Source: Palsa-504 sp963844625 (GTDB lineage Bacteria; Actinomycetota; Actinomycetes; Streptosporangiales; Streptosporangiaceae). From it: 64,000 bases of DNA. The stretch's first letter is position 1. Each line of letters begins with the position of its first letter. Below, piece by piece: positions 53,806 to 62,538 of the stretch. Location of the stretch: assembly GCA_963844625.1 (NCBI GenBank), contig CAWJPF010000018.1:372001-436000 (forward strand), given 5' to 3'. Under the pieces are notes generated by a model. The model searched no databases. It was not told the DNA's origin and saw only the letters and a program-made list of their open reading frames with translations. A program made the translations under genes and the position numbers.

Positions 53806-54540
53806 TCACTCGATCAGTGGCGATGGAGGCATCGGGTAGGGGGCGAGCAGGTCGAGGTAGGGTTCCGGGTCGCCATCCCAGGCGAGCGCCCTGACCTGAT
53901 CGAGGCTGCGCCGGCCGCTGAGGGTACGGAACAGCTCGAAGGCGTCAGCGGTGAGTTCTGCGGCCGGCGGCCCGGAGCCCTCGACCCACTCGTATTGCCG
54001 GGTCCGCAGCCGCAGCGCCGGGCGGCCGGACTGGTGCAGCCGCTGGCCTAGCCAGCTGGCGTAGATCCGCAGGCCGAGTGCGGATGCGGGGGCGTCGCGG
54101 TCACCGGGCAGGTGCAGGGCCCCGCGCACGTCGTGCAGATGGACAGCCAGGTCGGCCACCGGCGCCGAGAGCAGCCAGGCGGGTGCGCCGGGTGGATGCG
54201 GGTTAATCCCGGCGAGCATCGGCGCGAGTGCCGTCGCTGCGGCGGCCCATTCGGTGAGCTGGGCCTGCACTGTGCGGCTACGCCTTGACCGCACCTGGCT
54301 GGCGGTCCACTCGTCTCGCGCCGCGGCTAGCCGTACGTCGCGCCAGGCATCGGCGGCGCTGTAGAAATAGGTGCCGTTCACGACGTCCGCGGCGACGCCA
54401 GCCAGATGCGCGACGACATCCAGGACCGTCCAGGCTGGGCATGCTGGCACCCGCGCCGCGAGCGCGGCCTGGTCCAGTCCGGCCAGGAGGTTCTGCAGCC
54501 GCCCGCGGGCCTCGGCGTAAGCGCCGGCCAGGTCAGCCAT
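53806..54540 (-). CDS. maleylpyruvate isomerase-type (MDMPI/DinB-fold) protein
   Basis: 244 aa from ATG 54540. The N-terminal DinB/MDMPI bundle has ACPAWTVLDVVAHLAGVAAD (metal His) and APVADLAVHLHDVRGALHLP (the other histidines). A C-terminal extension (EWVEGSGPPAAELTADAFEL, then FRTLSGRRSLDQVRALAWDG) is the usual small MDMPI_C-type domain. The start overlaps the upstream FAD-oxidoreductase stop by 8 bp (54533-54540), so both are one operon. A mycothiol-dependent step is likely but not shown. Confidence 0.83.
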   Translation of the reverse strand: MADLAGAYAEARGRLQNLLAGLDQAALAARVPACPAWTVLDVVAHLAGVAADVVNGTYFYSAADAWRDVRLAAARDEWTASQVRSRRSRTVQAQLTEWAAAATALAPMLAGINPHPPGAPAWLLSAPVADLAVHLHDVRGALHLPGDRDAPASALGLRIYASWLGQRLHQSGRPALRLRTRQYEWVEGSGPPAAELTADAFELFRTLSGRRSLDQVRALAWDGDPEPYLDLLAPYPMPPSPLIE

Positions 54541-55753
54541 GCGCCGTCGATTCCCCGATGCGCGGACGGTCCTGCCAGGCGGCGGCCCAGCGGGAGGTTC
54601 GCTCGGCGGTGAAGACCTCGGACGGGCGGCGCAGGCGGGTGAACAGGTCACGCCACTCCTGGGCGGCGTGCGGGTCGGCGGCGAGCCCGGCGAACACCGG
54701 CTGGCCGTGCTCCGGGTGCGGCAGCCGGGCCGACTGGAATGACCACTCATAGTGCTCGGCGGCTCTGGCGTCTCGCCAGCTCTGGTAGGTGTCGAGGGCC
54801 TGGTCGTCGCCCAGCAGCGCGTCGGCGACGAACCACGCTTGCTCTACCGCGTCGGAGATGCCCTGGGCGGTCACCGGGTGCTTGAAATGGCAGGCGTCGC
54901 CGACCAGCGCCCAGCCTGGCCCGTGCGCTGGCCGGAAGAAACCACGAAGCATCGGCTCGGGTGCGACCACGAGCGGGGAGATCATCGTGGCCCGGTCGAT
55001 GAGCCGCGGATTGAGCGTCGCGGGGAAGCGCCGGATGCCTGCCAGGTAGGTGCCCAGGCGATCACCCCGCACCAGGGGCGGGCGGCCGGCCAGCACCACC
55101 AGGTGGATGCCGTCTTCACACGGGCAGCAGATCAGGCTGAGGTCCTGCCGCACGTCCATCCGGAACCATTCGGTCGCCGGGAGCCCCGTCCAGTAGCCGA
55201 ACAGGAACGCGAGATCCCCGGTCAGCGGGCGCGTCCCGGCTAGCCCCAGGGCCCGGGCGATTGTCGAGTTCCGGCCGTCGGCGCCGAAAACCCACGGCGC
55301 TCGCGGGGCATCACCGCCGGCCAGGACCACCCCCCGTACTGGGTCATCTGGCCGGCCAGTACCCGCCAGGCCGGTGACCCGCTCGCCGAACCGGCAGGTC
55401 ACGCCCGCGGCTGCGGCTTCCTCGACAAGCGCAGCGTCTAGCGTGACCCGCCGGATGCAAGTCAGGCGGTCCTCGCCCGCTATGGGGGTAAATGCACCCG
55501 CGATAGTGTGGCCCAGGACGCGCCAGCTCCATTGCAGCCGGGGGATGTCATGGCCGGCGTGCAGCCGCTCCATCACCCCGAGCGCAGCCAGCCGCTGCAG
55601 CGTGTTCGGGAACAGGAAATGCGTGGACACGGCGTCGCTCGGAAAAGTGGCGCGGTCGACAAGCAGCACCCGCCAGCCCGCCCGGCCGAGCCGCGTCGCG
55701 AGCACCGCGCCGGCGCAGCGGGCACCGACCACAATCGCGTCATAGTTGGTCAT
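54533..55753 (-). CDS. FAD-dependent oxidoreductase (geranylgeranyl reductase/PHBH-like)
   Basis: 406 aa. The start DAIVVGARCAGAVLATRLGR has the GxxCxG-type dinucleotide loop of this group, followed by VDRATFPSDAVSTHFL. The second FAD motif is VGDACHFKHPVTAQGISDAV. In between is FGADGRNSTIARALGL (the DG motif). GGAGG lies 5 nt before ATG 55753; the frame extends to 56899 but upstream it is the shadow of the divergent regulator gene. It forms an operon with the MDMPI-type gene. Substrate not known. Confidence 0.85.
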   Translation of the reverse strand: MTNYDAIVVGARCAGAVLATRLGRAGWRVLLVDRATFPSDAVSTHFLFPNTLQRLAALGVMERLHAGHDIPRLQWSWRVLGHTIAGAFTPIAGEDRLTCIRRVTLDAALVEEAAAAGVTCRFGERVTGLAGTGRPDDPVRGVVLAGGDAPRAPWVFGADGRNSTIARALGLAGTRPLTGDLAFLFGYWTGLPATEWFRMDVRQDLSLICCPCEDGIHLVVLAGRPPLVRGDRLGTYLAGIRRFPATLNPRLIDRATMISPLVVAPEPMLRGFFRPAHGPGWALVGDACHFKHPVTAQGISDAVEQAWFVADALLGDDQALDTYQSWRDARAAEHYEWSFQSARLPHPEHGQPVFAGLAADPHAAQEWRDLFTRLRRPSEVFTAERTSRWAAAWQDRPRIGESTAHG

Positions 55754-55864
55754 TGCCGCCTCCGCGTCGCTGTCAGCCCCTAGGCACAGCATGATCCTTG
55801 CCGGCAGCGCGGCGGTAGACTCCCGGTAGAGCACGCCCAAGGTTCCAAGGCGGTGCACAGAACT

Positions 55865-58800
55865 ATGCAGTTCCTGGTGCTCGGGCCGCTCGAGGTGACC
55901 GCGGGTGGCCGTGCCGTTCGGCTGCCGGCCGCCAAGCACCGGACGTTGCTCGCCGCGCTCCTGGTCCGCGCGGACCAGGCGGTATCCGCCGATGGCCTGA
56001 TCGAGGCGCTCTGGGACGGCCAGCCTCCCGCCTCGGCCGCCAAGACCCTGCAGACCTACGTGTCCCAGCTGCGCCGCGAGCTGGAGCCGACCGCAGCGGC
56101 CGGTGACTGGCGGGTCCTGCGGACTGCCGACGACGGCTATCGCCTGTATGTGGACCAGGACATGCTGGATGCTCGACGTTTCGGACGGCTGGTCGAGGAG
56201 GGCAGGCGGGCGCTCCGCGGCGCGCAGCCCGCCAGCGCCGCCGCGTGGCTCAGTGAGGGACTGGCACTGTGGCGCGGGCCGCCTATGGCGAGCTGGCCGT
56301 CGCGCCGTTCGCCCGTGCCGAAGCGGCCAGGCTCGAAGAACTCCGGCTGGCGGCGCTGGAATGGCGAGCGGAAGCCGAGCTGGCGCTCGGCGCTCATGCC
56401 GAGCTCGTCGGTGACCTTGAGGACCTGGTAGGCCGGGAGCCATTCCGGGAGCAGCTCTGGGGTCATCTGATGCTGGCCCTGTACCGCTCCGGCCGTCAGG
56501 CGGACGCTTTGCGCGCTTACCGGCGGATTCGCGACAATCTCGCCGCGCAGCTCGGCATCGACCCGGGACCGGGACTGCGCCGCCTTGAGGAGCAGATCCT
56601 GCGCCAGGACCCCGTCCTCGACCTGGCCGCCTTCCCCGCCGACCCGCGCAAGCACGCATCTTTCCTGCCGCCAGTCTTCGCCGCCACGCCGAAGGCGCCG
56701 CTGGTCGGCCGGAGCGCCGAGCTGGACCGGCTGCAGCAGGCATGGACAAGGGCCACGACGGCTGGGCGCCAGCTGGTAGTGGTAACCGGCGAGCCCGGCA
56801 TCGGCAAGTCGCGGCTGGCTGCCGAACTCGCCCGCCACGTGCTGGCCGACGGAGGCGAAGTCCTGGTCGGGAATGCCGCCGAGGAGCCCATGGCTCCATA
56901 CCAGGCGTTCATCGAGGCGCTCGGACAGTACGAGAGCCTGGCCCAGACGGCCTCCCGGCTCCCCGAGCCTGTCAGGTCCAGGCTGGCGCTGCTGCTGCCG
57001 GCCGCAATCCCCGGCGTGACGGCCACAAGCTCACAGGGCGGGGAGCTTGACCGGTTCCACCTGCTGGCTGCGGTGTCGGCTCTGGTGGCGGCGATGAGCA
57101 GATCCGGCCCGCTGCTGCTCGTGCTGGAAGACCTGCACTGGGCCGACCGGGCGACCCTCGCGATGCTCCTGCACCTGGCCCGCTCGCCAGAGCGGGCGGC
57201 TGCGCTGGTCCTGGTGACCGCCCGCGATGCCGGTCTTGGCGTCGGCAGCGCCTGGATGGAAGCCGTCGATGAGATGCGACGCCAGCGGCTCGCCGAATTT
57301 GTCCCCGTCCGGTCGCTCGACGACGAAAGCGTCGGCGGCCTGGTCGCCGGGCACATCGGCCACCATCCGCCGCCGAAACTGGCCGCCGCGATCGGCCGCG
57401 CGACCGATCGCAACCCGTTCTTCGTCGAGGAGCTGCTCCGTCACCTGGTCGAGACCGGCGCGATCGATCCCGCCGCCGGCCGGTGGCCGACGGCCACCGC
57501 GATCGAGGATCTCGGCGTCCCCGACGAGATCCGCCAGGTCCTCGCCAGCCGCCTGGCGCGGCTGTCCGCCCCCGCCCGGCAGCTGCTGCAGATGGCCGCC
57601 GTGCTCGGCAGGGAGTTCGAATTCACCCTGCTCAGCCGGCTGACCGGCTGGCAGGACGGGCAGGTGATCGAGGCGGTAGAGGAGGCGCTGCGCGCCAGCA
57701 TCCTCAGCGACCGAGGGAGCTCCTGGGTGGCCTCTTATTCGTTCCGGCATGCGCTGGTCCGCGAGGCGCTGTACGCAGACATCAGCCAGCCACGCCGCCA
57801 GTCCCTGCACATGCGTGCCGTCGCGGCGATCGAAGCCGCAGGCCCGCCCGCCCCAGAGGGAGTCGCTGCCACCGCCGTGCATCTGCGCCTAGCCGGACCG
57901 CTGGCCGACCAGGCCAAGGTCATCAGGCTGTCGACCCGGGCCAGCGACGCGGCGGCCGCCGTGTACGCGTGGGACGAGGCCGTAGCTCACCTGCGCGCGG
58001 CCTTCGCGGCGCTCGAACGGGCCAAGGCGCCGCTCATCGAGCGGGCCAGGGTCGCCGAGCGGCTCGGCGTCTATGTCCACCGGGCCGGCACCGACCTGCA
58101 AGGGGGCATCGGCTTTCTGGAGTGGGCGCTGGCTGCCTACCTGTCGGTGGGGGATGCGCAGGCAGCCGCCCGCGCCCGGTCCCGGCTCGGCATGCACCTG
58201 ACGACGTATCCTGCGACTCTCAATGTCGCCGCTGGGCTCGCGCACTACGAGGCCGCGGAAGCGGAACTTGTCCGCCAGCCCGGCAAACGGAGGCTCGGCT
58301 ACCTTTACATCGGCATGTCCATGGCGGCCACCTTCGCCGTGCGCACCGGGCGGCTTGAGGTTGCCTCGCGGCGGGCGCATGAGATCGCCGAGGAGCTACG
58401 CGACGAGCCGCTGGCAGGCTGGGCCAGCTATCAGCGCGCCTGGTGCGCCTTCAACCACGGCCGTCTCGCACAGAGCCTGTCCCTGCATGAACAGATGCGC
58501 GACATCGCCGGCCACCTCGAAGACGTGAACATGGGCTCGTGGGCCGCGTTCGGGCGGGCGCTTCTCAGTGGCACCTACCTGGACGACCCGCTAACCGCCC
58601 GGACCTGGTGCGCCCAGGGCCTGGCCCTGCCGCACCTGGACGTGTTCCCCAGGCAGCGCGACAACCTGCTCGACCACCTCGGCCTGGCCACGGGCAGCAG
58701 CGGCAAGCTCGCCGAGGCCCGGCGGATCGCCGCGAGCCTCGACCAGGGCACGGTGCTAGAGCGGATGCTGCTCTACTGGTCAGGGCAATGGGAGCAGGCC

Positions 58801-59358
58801 GAAGCGGCCTGGGCGGCGGCCGGAGACCGCGACGCCAGCGCCGGCGACCGCCTGGACGGCGCCATCAACGCCTACTGGGCAGGCCGGGTGCGGCGCTTGC
58901 TCGCCGCCTACGATCCGGCCCAGACCGCGCTCGCCAACGGCCTGGCTGTAGCGGTGCAAGGCCCCCAGGTACCCGCCGAGCTGATGCTCCGGGCCGAGCT
59001 GGCCCTGCTGGCCGCCGAGCGCGGCCGGGTAGACGAGGGCAAAGCCGAGCTTGCCCGCTGCCAGGAGATCCTCCAGTGCGGCGAGGACTGGCGCGGGCTC
59101 GCCGGGCGCGTCACCCTCGCCGCCGGAATGCTGGCCGCCGCCGAGGACAGGCCCAAAGAGGCGGCCGAGGCCTTCGCCGCGGCCGCACAGACTTTCCGCG
59201 GCTACGCATGCTGCTGGGACGAAGCCGAAGCTCGCTGCTTGTGGGCCAGAGCCCTGCCTGCCGAAGCCGGCTCGCAGCGAGAGATAGCCGCCAGCCTATA
59301 CCGCAGCATCGGCGCCGGTCACCGCTGGGCGACCTGGGTAACCAGGTCTACAAACTGA
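55865..59358 (+). pseudogene. AfsR/DnrI-type BTAD regulator with AAA ATPase and TPR region, one frameshift
   Basis: The first frame carries the OmpR-like winged helix (MQFLVLGPLEVTAGGRAVRL, then SAAKTLQTYVSQLRRELE) and the start of the BTAD. At about 56278-56283 one G is missing (GGGCCGCC instead of GGGCCGGCC). The second frame continues AYGELAVAPFARAEAARLEE and YRRIRDNLAAQLGIDPGPGL (end of BTAD), then an AAA domain with Walker A TGEPGIGKSRLA and Walker B LLLVLEDLHWAD, and a long helical TPR-like tail to 59358. Restored length is about 1,165 aa. It is divergent from the FAD-oxidoreductase operon, its likely target. An annotator may see only the part from 56269. Confidence 0.8.
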
Positions 59359-59735
59359 CGGCCCTGCAGTAGTGCGCAGGCGTTTGACGGCACTACTCCA
59401 TGATCCAGAACTGGCCAATCTGGCCGCTCAGCGCCGACTCACACTTCCCAAGGCCGGTCACACCGAGTCGGCAGGGAGAGTGTGGATAGTGCTTCCGGCC
59501 CGGCTTCCCCGGTTTTGACTGGGTACGGCATAGGGTCGGGAGCCTGGATCCCGGCCTGACCTCCGAGTCGGCTGACGCCGTCCGGGCTGTCCTGCGAGAC
59601 GATCTGTCGGCCGGGCCCCAGGTTTACCGGCACCCACCGGCGGTGCCGGCCTGATCCGCCCAGCCTGGACTAGAGGCTGGGGTTCACGGGTCCGACGGCC
59701 AGCGGGTGCGTGCCATCCCTCAACCTGAGAAAGGG
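59359..59735. other. non-coding left part of the IS110 element
   Basis: No gene. It holds the left copy of the IS110-flanking repeat (59553-59613) and, just before the transposase, a hairpin CCATCCCT/AGGGATGG around 59713-59739. In IS110 elements the non-coding end encodes the guide (bridge) RNA; this stretch is the candidate place. Confidence 0.45.
59553..59613. repeat. IS110-flanking repeat, left copy
   Basis: GGCCTGAC...GTCGGCTG...ACGATCTGTCGGCCG pairs as a direct repeat with 60806-60864 (GGCCTGAC...ATCGGCTG...ACGATCCGTCGGCCG), roughly 75% identical by eye. Confidence 0.55.
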
Positions 59736-60787
59736 ATGGCCTTGACCATCGTAGAAGAAGCACGCCCTGTCACCGGCGGGGCGGGTCACCCACGCTGGCA
59801 CGCATGTCGCCGCCGCGCTCGATCCGGTCGGCGGGCTGCTCGGCGTCCGGGAGTTCCCCGCCACCGCGGCCGGCTACGCCGGCCTGCTGGGCTGGCTGGG
59901 CGGATTCGGGACTGTGTGTCTGGTCGGCATCGAAGGGACCGGCAGTTACGGCGCAGGCCTGGCCCGTCACATCACCGCGGCAGGCGTCCGGGTCGCCCGG
60001 GGTAGACCGCGCTGACCGGCAGGACCGGCGCCGGCAGGGCAAGTCCGGCCCGCTGGACGCGGTCAGCGCCGCCCGGGCCGCGCAGTCCGGCCGGGCCCGC
60101 GGTGCCCCGAAGGGCCGGGACGGCGCCGTGGAGGCGATACGGACCCTGATGGTCGCCAGGCGCAGCGCGGCGGGAGAACGCACCCGGACGAACGGCCAGG
60201 CCCGGGCCCTGGTCCTGACCGGCCCTGATGACCTGCGGACCCGGTTCGCCAGGCATACGCCGGCGGCCCTGATCACCGGGCTGGCGTCGCTGCGTCCCCG
60301 CCCCGGCGACGTCGCCGGCCACGCCACCCGTATCGCGCTGCGCGAGCTGGGCCGGCGCGCCCAGTTCCCAGCCGGCCAGCTCCAGCGCCTAGACGAGCTC
60401 ATCGTCCCGCTGGTCACCGCCCGCGCCCCCGGCCTGCTCGCCCTCTGCGGAGTCGGCCCCCACACCGCGGCGCTGCTGCTCATCGCGGCCGGAGATCACC
60501 CCGGGCGGCTGCGCAGCGAGGCGGCCTGGGCGCACCTGTGCGCCGCCGCCCCGATCCCGGCATCATCGGGGAAAGTCACCCGCCACCGGCTCAACCCCGG
60601 CGGTGACCGCCAGGACGGCCATGCCCTATGGCGGATCGTGTTCACCCGCCTGGGTTCTGACCCGGCTACCCGTGCCTACGCCGAGCGCCGCACGGCAGAA
60701 GGGGAATCCAAGGCGGAGATCATCCGCTGCCTGAAGCGTTACGTCGCCCGCGAGGTCTATCCCCACCTCCGCCCGGCCGGCGGCTGA
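59736..60787 (+). mobile_element. IS110-family transposase, frameshifted
   Basis: From ATG 59736 (AAGG-rich site upstream) the N-terminal RuvC-like part reads, in a second frame, THVAAALDPVGGLLGVREFP and LVGIEGTGSYGAGLARHITA. After another shift near 60005 it continues VDRADRQDRRRQGKSGPLDA, then LLALCGVGPHTAALLLIAAG and ICAAAPIPASS-type Tnp_20 residues (HRLNPGGDRQDGHALWRIVF). The first catalytic Asp of DEDD (expected GVDTH) is missing (GVTH). At least two frame breaks make it inactive. Right end probably near 61040 (CTTGACAAACATAAGAGCATC-type end). Confidence 0.78.
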
Positions 60788-60805
60788 CGCCGAAGCTCCG
60801 GGGAC

Positions 60806-60864
60806 GGCCTGACCCGCGAATCGGCTGCCGCGAACCTGCTGGCCTGCTAACGATCCGTCGGCCG
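60806..60864. repeat. IS110-flanking repeat, right copy
   Basis: Direct repeat partner of 59553-59613; starts about 19 bp after the transposase stop. The following 60865-61137 has no gene. Confidence 0.55.
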
Positions 60865-61137
60865 TCCCCGGCCTCACCTTTCACCTGCTGGGCGTGACCT
60901 AATAAGAGCTTGCGCTCCATCTCGAGCGGCCCATCCCTGTCTTGTCCGCAACCCAGCAACAACCCGTCCGGCACGTCACCCCGCACCCCCGGAAATGCAG
61001 CCCCGAAAGGTCCCACCTAGCCCCTTGACAAACATAAGAGCATCGTTCGGCGCGGAATTACCTTAGGCGGGCAGGACGCAGCGGTGACGCTAGGTTACTC
61101 GGAAAGCGATCATCAGCCTCCGCAAGTTGCGGTACCT

Positions 61138-62032
61138 GGAGGGTTATTCAGACCGTCCGGTAGAAGTGCAGGCCGACGGCTGCTGAGATAGTCGTCTCAA
61201 ATGTTTTAAGCGGGCGCCGGTAGTCGGTGTGCATGATGGTCCAGTTTTTGAAGTGCGAGATCACTTGCTCGATCATCCAGCGTATCTTGTTAACCTCGGA
61301 GTTGTATTCTTTCTGCCAGTCGAGTAGCTCGCCGCCCGCGGGCTTCCTGAAGGGAGTGATCATGTTGTTCCCGATGTATCCTTTGTCGCCGATCCAGTTC
61401 TTCGGGTTCACCGTCAGCAGTACGCCGGATTCTTCCCGGCAATAATTATCGTGGCGGCTCCCGTTGACCGGATCGGAAATCCAGGCGAGCTTTCCGTAAA
61501 TGGTGCAGGCAACCTGGAGGTTCATTCCGGTGGTCTTGTGCTTCCCTGAGTAAAGTTCCTTGTGCCCGTCCCATAACCAGCATGGGAGCAGTGTGCCGTC
61601 CAGGATGTACTGGGCATCCGGGTCAAGGTCGTCAGCGGTCGGCACAAATTCGCGCGTCGCTTCCGGAATGAGCGGTGTTATGGCAGATATGGCGCGGCTG
61701 ATAGTCGGCTGGGATACGCCGAGCGACTCGCCTATTTCCGCCTGTTTGCGATTATGCCGCATGTAGGTCAGCGTGGCCACTACCGATTTGAAAAGACCGA
61801 GGCATGGCGGCCAATTCGGGGATCCTGACCCGGGCTGCACGGAATTGATCCGGATGCAGAGGTCGATGATTTCTTCGCGATCGAACCCGGTGGTATGATG
61901 CACGTGATGGCCTGTTCTATGGATTAAGTGTGGTAACTCAATCCTTTCGTGAACGGGCCATCTTTTTATGGTGCCACACCGCCTGACAAGATAAACTTCA
62001 CATAACGTCCCTGTCCCCTGAATAACCCTCCT
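61138..62032 (-). mobile_element. IS5-type insertion sequence (895 bp) with 14-bp terminal inverted repeats
   Basis: The ends GGAGGGTTATTCAG (61138-61151) and CTGAATAACCCTCC (62019-62032) are perfect inverted repeats. The element is visibly less GC-rich than the surroundings, a sign of recent transfer. A clear target duplication was not identified. Confidence 0.85.
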
Positions 62033-62083
62033 GGTGCTCGTGTCTGGTCGGCCAGGAAAGTCAGGGGCTTCTGGAAGCCTCAC
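61148..62083 (-). CDS. IS5-family DDE transposase (DDE_Tnp_4)
   Basis: The frame contains a complete transposase: an N-terminal helix-turn-helix (MRHNRKQAEIGESLGVSQPT), the first catalytic Asp in YILDGTLLPCWLWDG, the second in NWIGDKGYIGNNMITPF, and the Glu region EVNKIRWMIEQVISHFKNW. It ends HFYRTV at 61148. The open frame starts at 62083, outside the element (right end 62032), so the true start is inside: an in-frame GTG at about 61903 or an unusual codon. An out-of-frame ATG near 61965 (MARSRKD, then stop) hints at a programmed frameshift, unproven. The protein looks intact. Confidence 0.8.
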   Translation of the reverse strand: MRLPEAPDFPGRPDTSTRRVIQGTGTLCEVYLVRRCGTIKRWPVHERIELPHLIHRTGHHVHHTTGFDREEIIDLCIRINSVQPGSGSPNWPPCLGLFKSVVATLTYMRHNRKQAEIGESLGVSQPTISRAISAITPLIPEATREFVPTADDLDPDAQYILDGTLLPCWLWDGHKELYSGKHKTTGMNLQVACTIYGKLAWISDPVNGSRHDNYCREESGVLLTVNPKNWIGDKGYIGNNMITPFRKPAGGELLDWQKEYNSEVNKIRWMIEQVISHFKNWTIMHTDYRRPLKTFETTISAAVGLHFYRTV

Positions 62084-62112
62084 AGAACCCTACAAGTCGG
62101 CGAGACGGCGGC

Positions 62113-62280
62113 TGATCCCCATAGGAATCCCACGGACGAAACGGCACACTCCGGTACACTTGTTATGCGTATTAAAGGCACGGAGAAAAGCCGGTCAGCA
62201 GCGTCGATGCGCGCGAGCTGGGCTGTTGGAACATTTTCCAGGTAAGTGCTCTCGGGGTGATAGAGCTCCTGAAAAACGGA
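62113..62280. repeat. dispersed about 165-bp repeat, copy B
   Basis: Matches 12451-12615: the first 70 bp at about 89% identity by eye, the end block (CTCTCGGGGTGATAGAGCTC then CTGAAAAACGGA) well, the middle poorly. It lies 80 bp from the right end of the IS5-type element. Confidence 0.75.
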
Positions 62281-62480
62281 AGCCGCCATCGGCCTGTATT
62301 TACCTTCTGACCGGCTTGGATGACCTCTATTGACCTTCCTGCCATTAGTTCACACCGAGGAGGTCACTGGTCAATGCCAGCGGCTTTAAGGCGGAACGGT
62401 TGGGGGCTGGTTCCTTTTCTGGTTGCGTTGTGTGATCGTTCCTGGCTGCAGGGTTGTTGCCCGGGTTTCCTGCGGGACGG

Positions 62481-62538
62481 GTGAGGCTCCGGCTAGAAGT
62501 GTGATTGTCTAAGTCCCACTTCCTCACCGGAGCCTCAC
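62481..62538. repeat. 12-bp inverted repeat upstream of IS4 transposase
   Basis: GTGAGGCTCCGG (62481-62492) and CCGGAGCCTCAC (62527-62538) are perfect complements 34 bp apart, ending directly at the GTG start codon. The pair may be an element end or a structure limiting translation by hiding the start. Confidence 0.65.

Larger units (their letters stand above)
62033..62538. other. non-coding stretch between two insertion sequences
   Basis: It holds repeat copy B and the inverted repeat before the IS4 transposase. No gene was seen. Confidence 0.5.

Noticed and set aside
55754..56899. Upstream in-frame extension of the FAD-oxidoreductase to 788 aa
   Set aside because: The extension overlaps the divergent BTAD regulator, is Arg/Pro-rich, and the conserved FAD-binding N-terminus with its own ribosome site starts at 55753.
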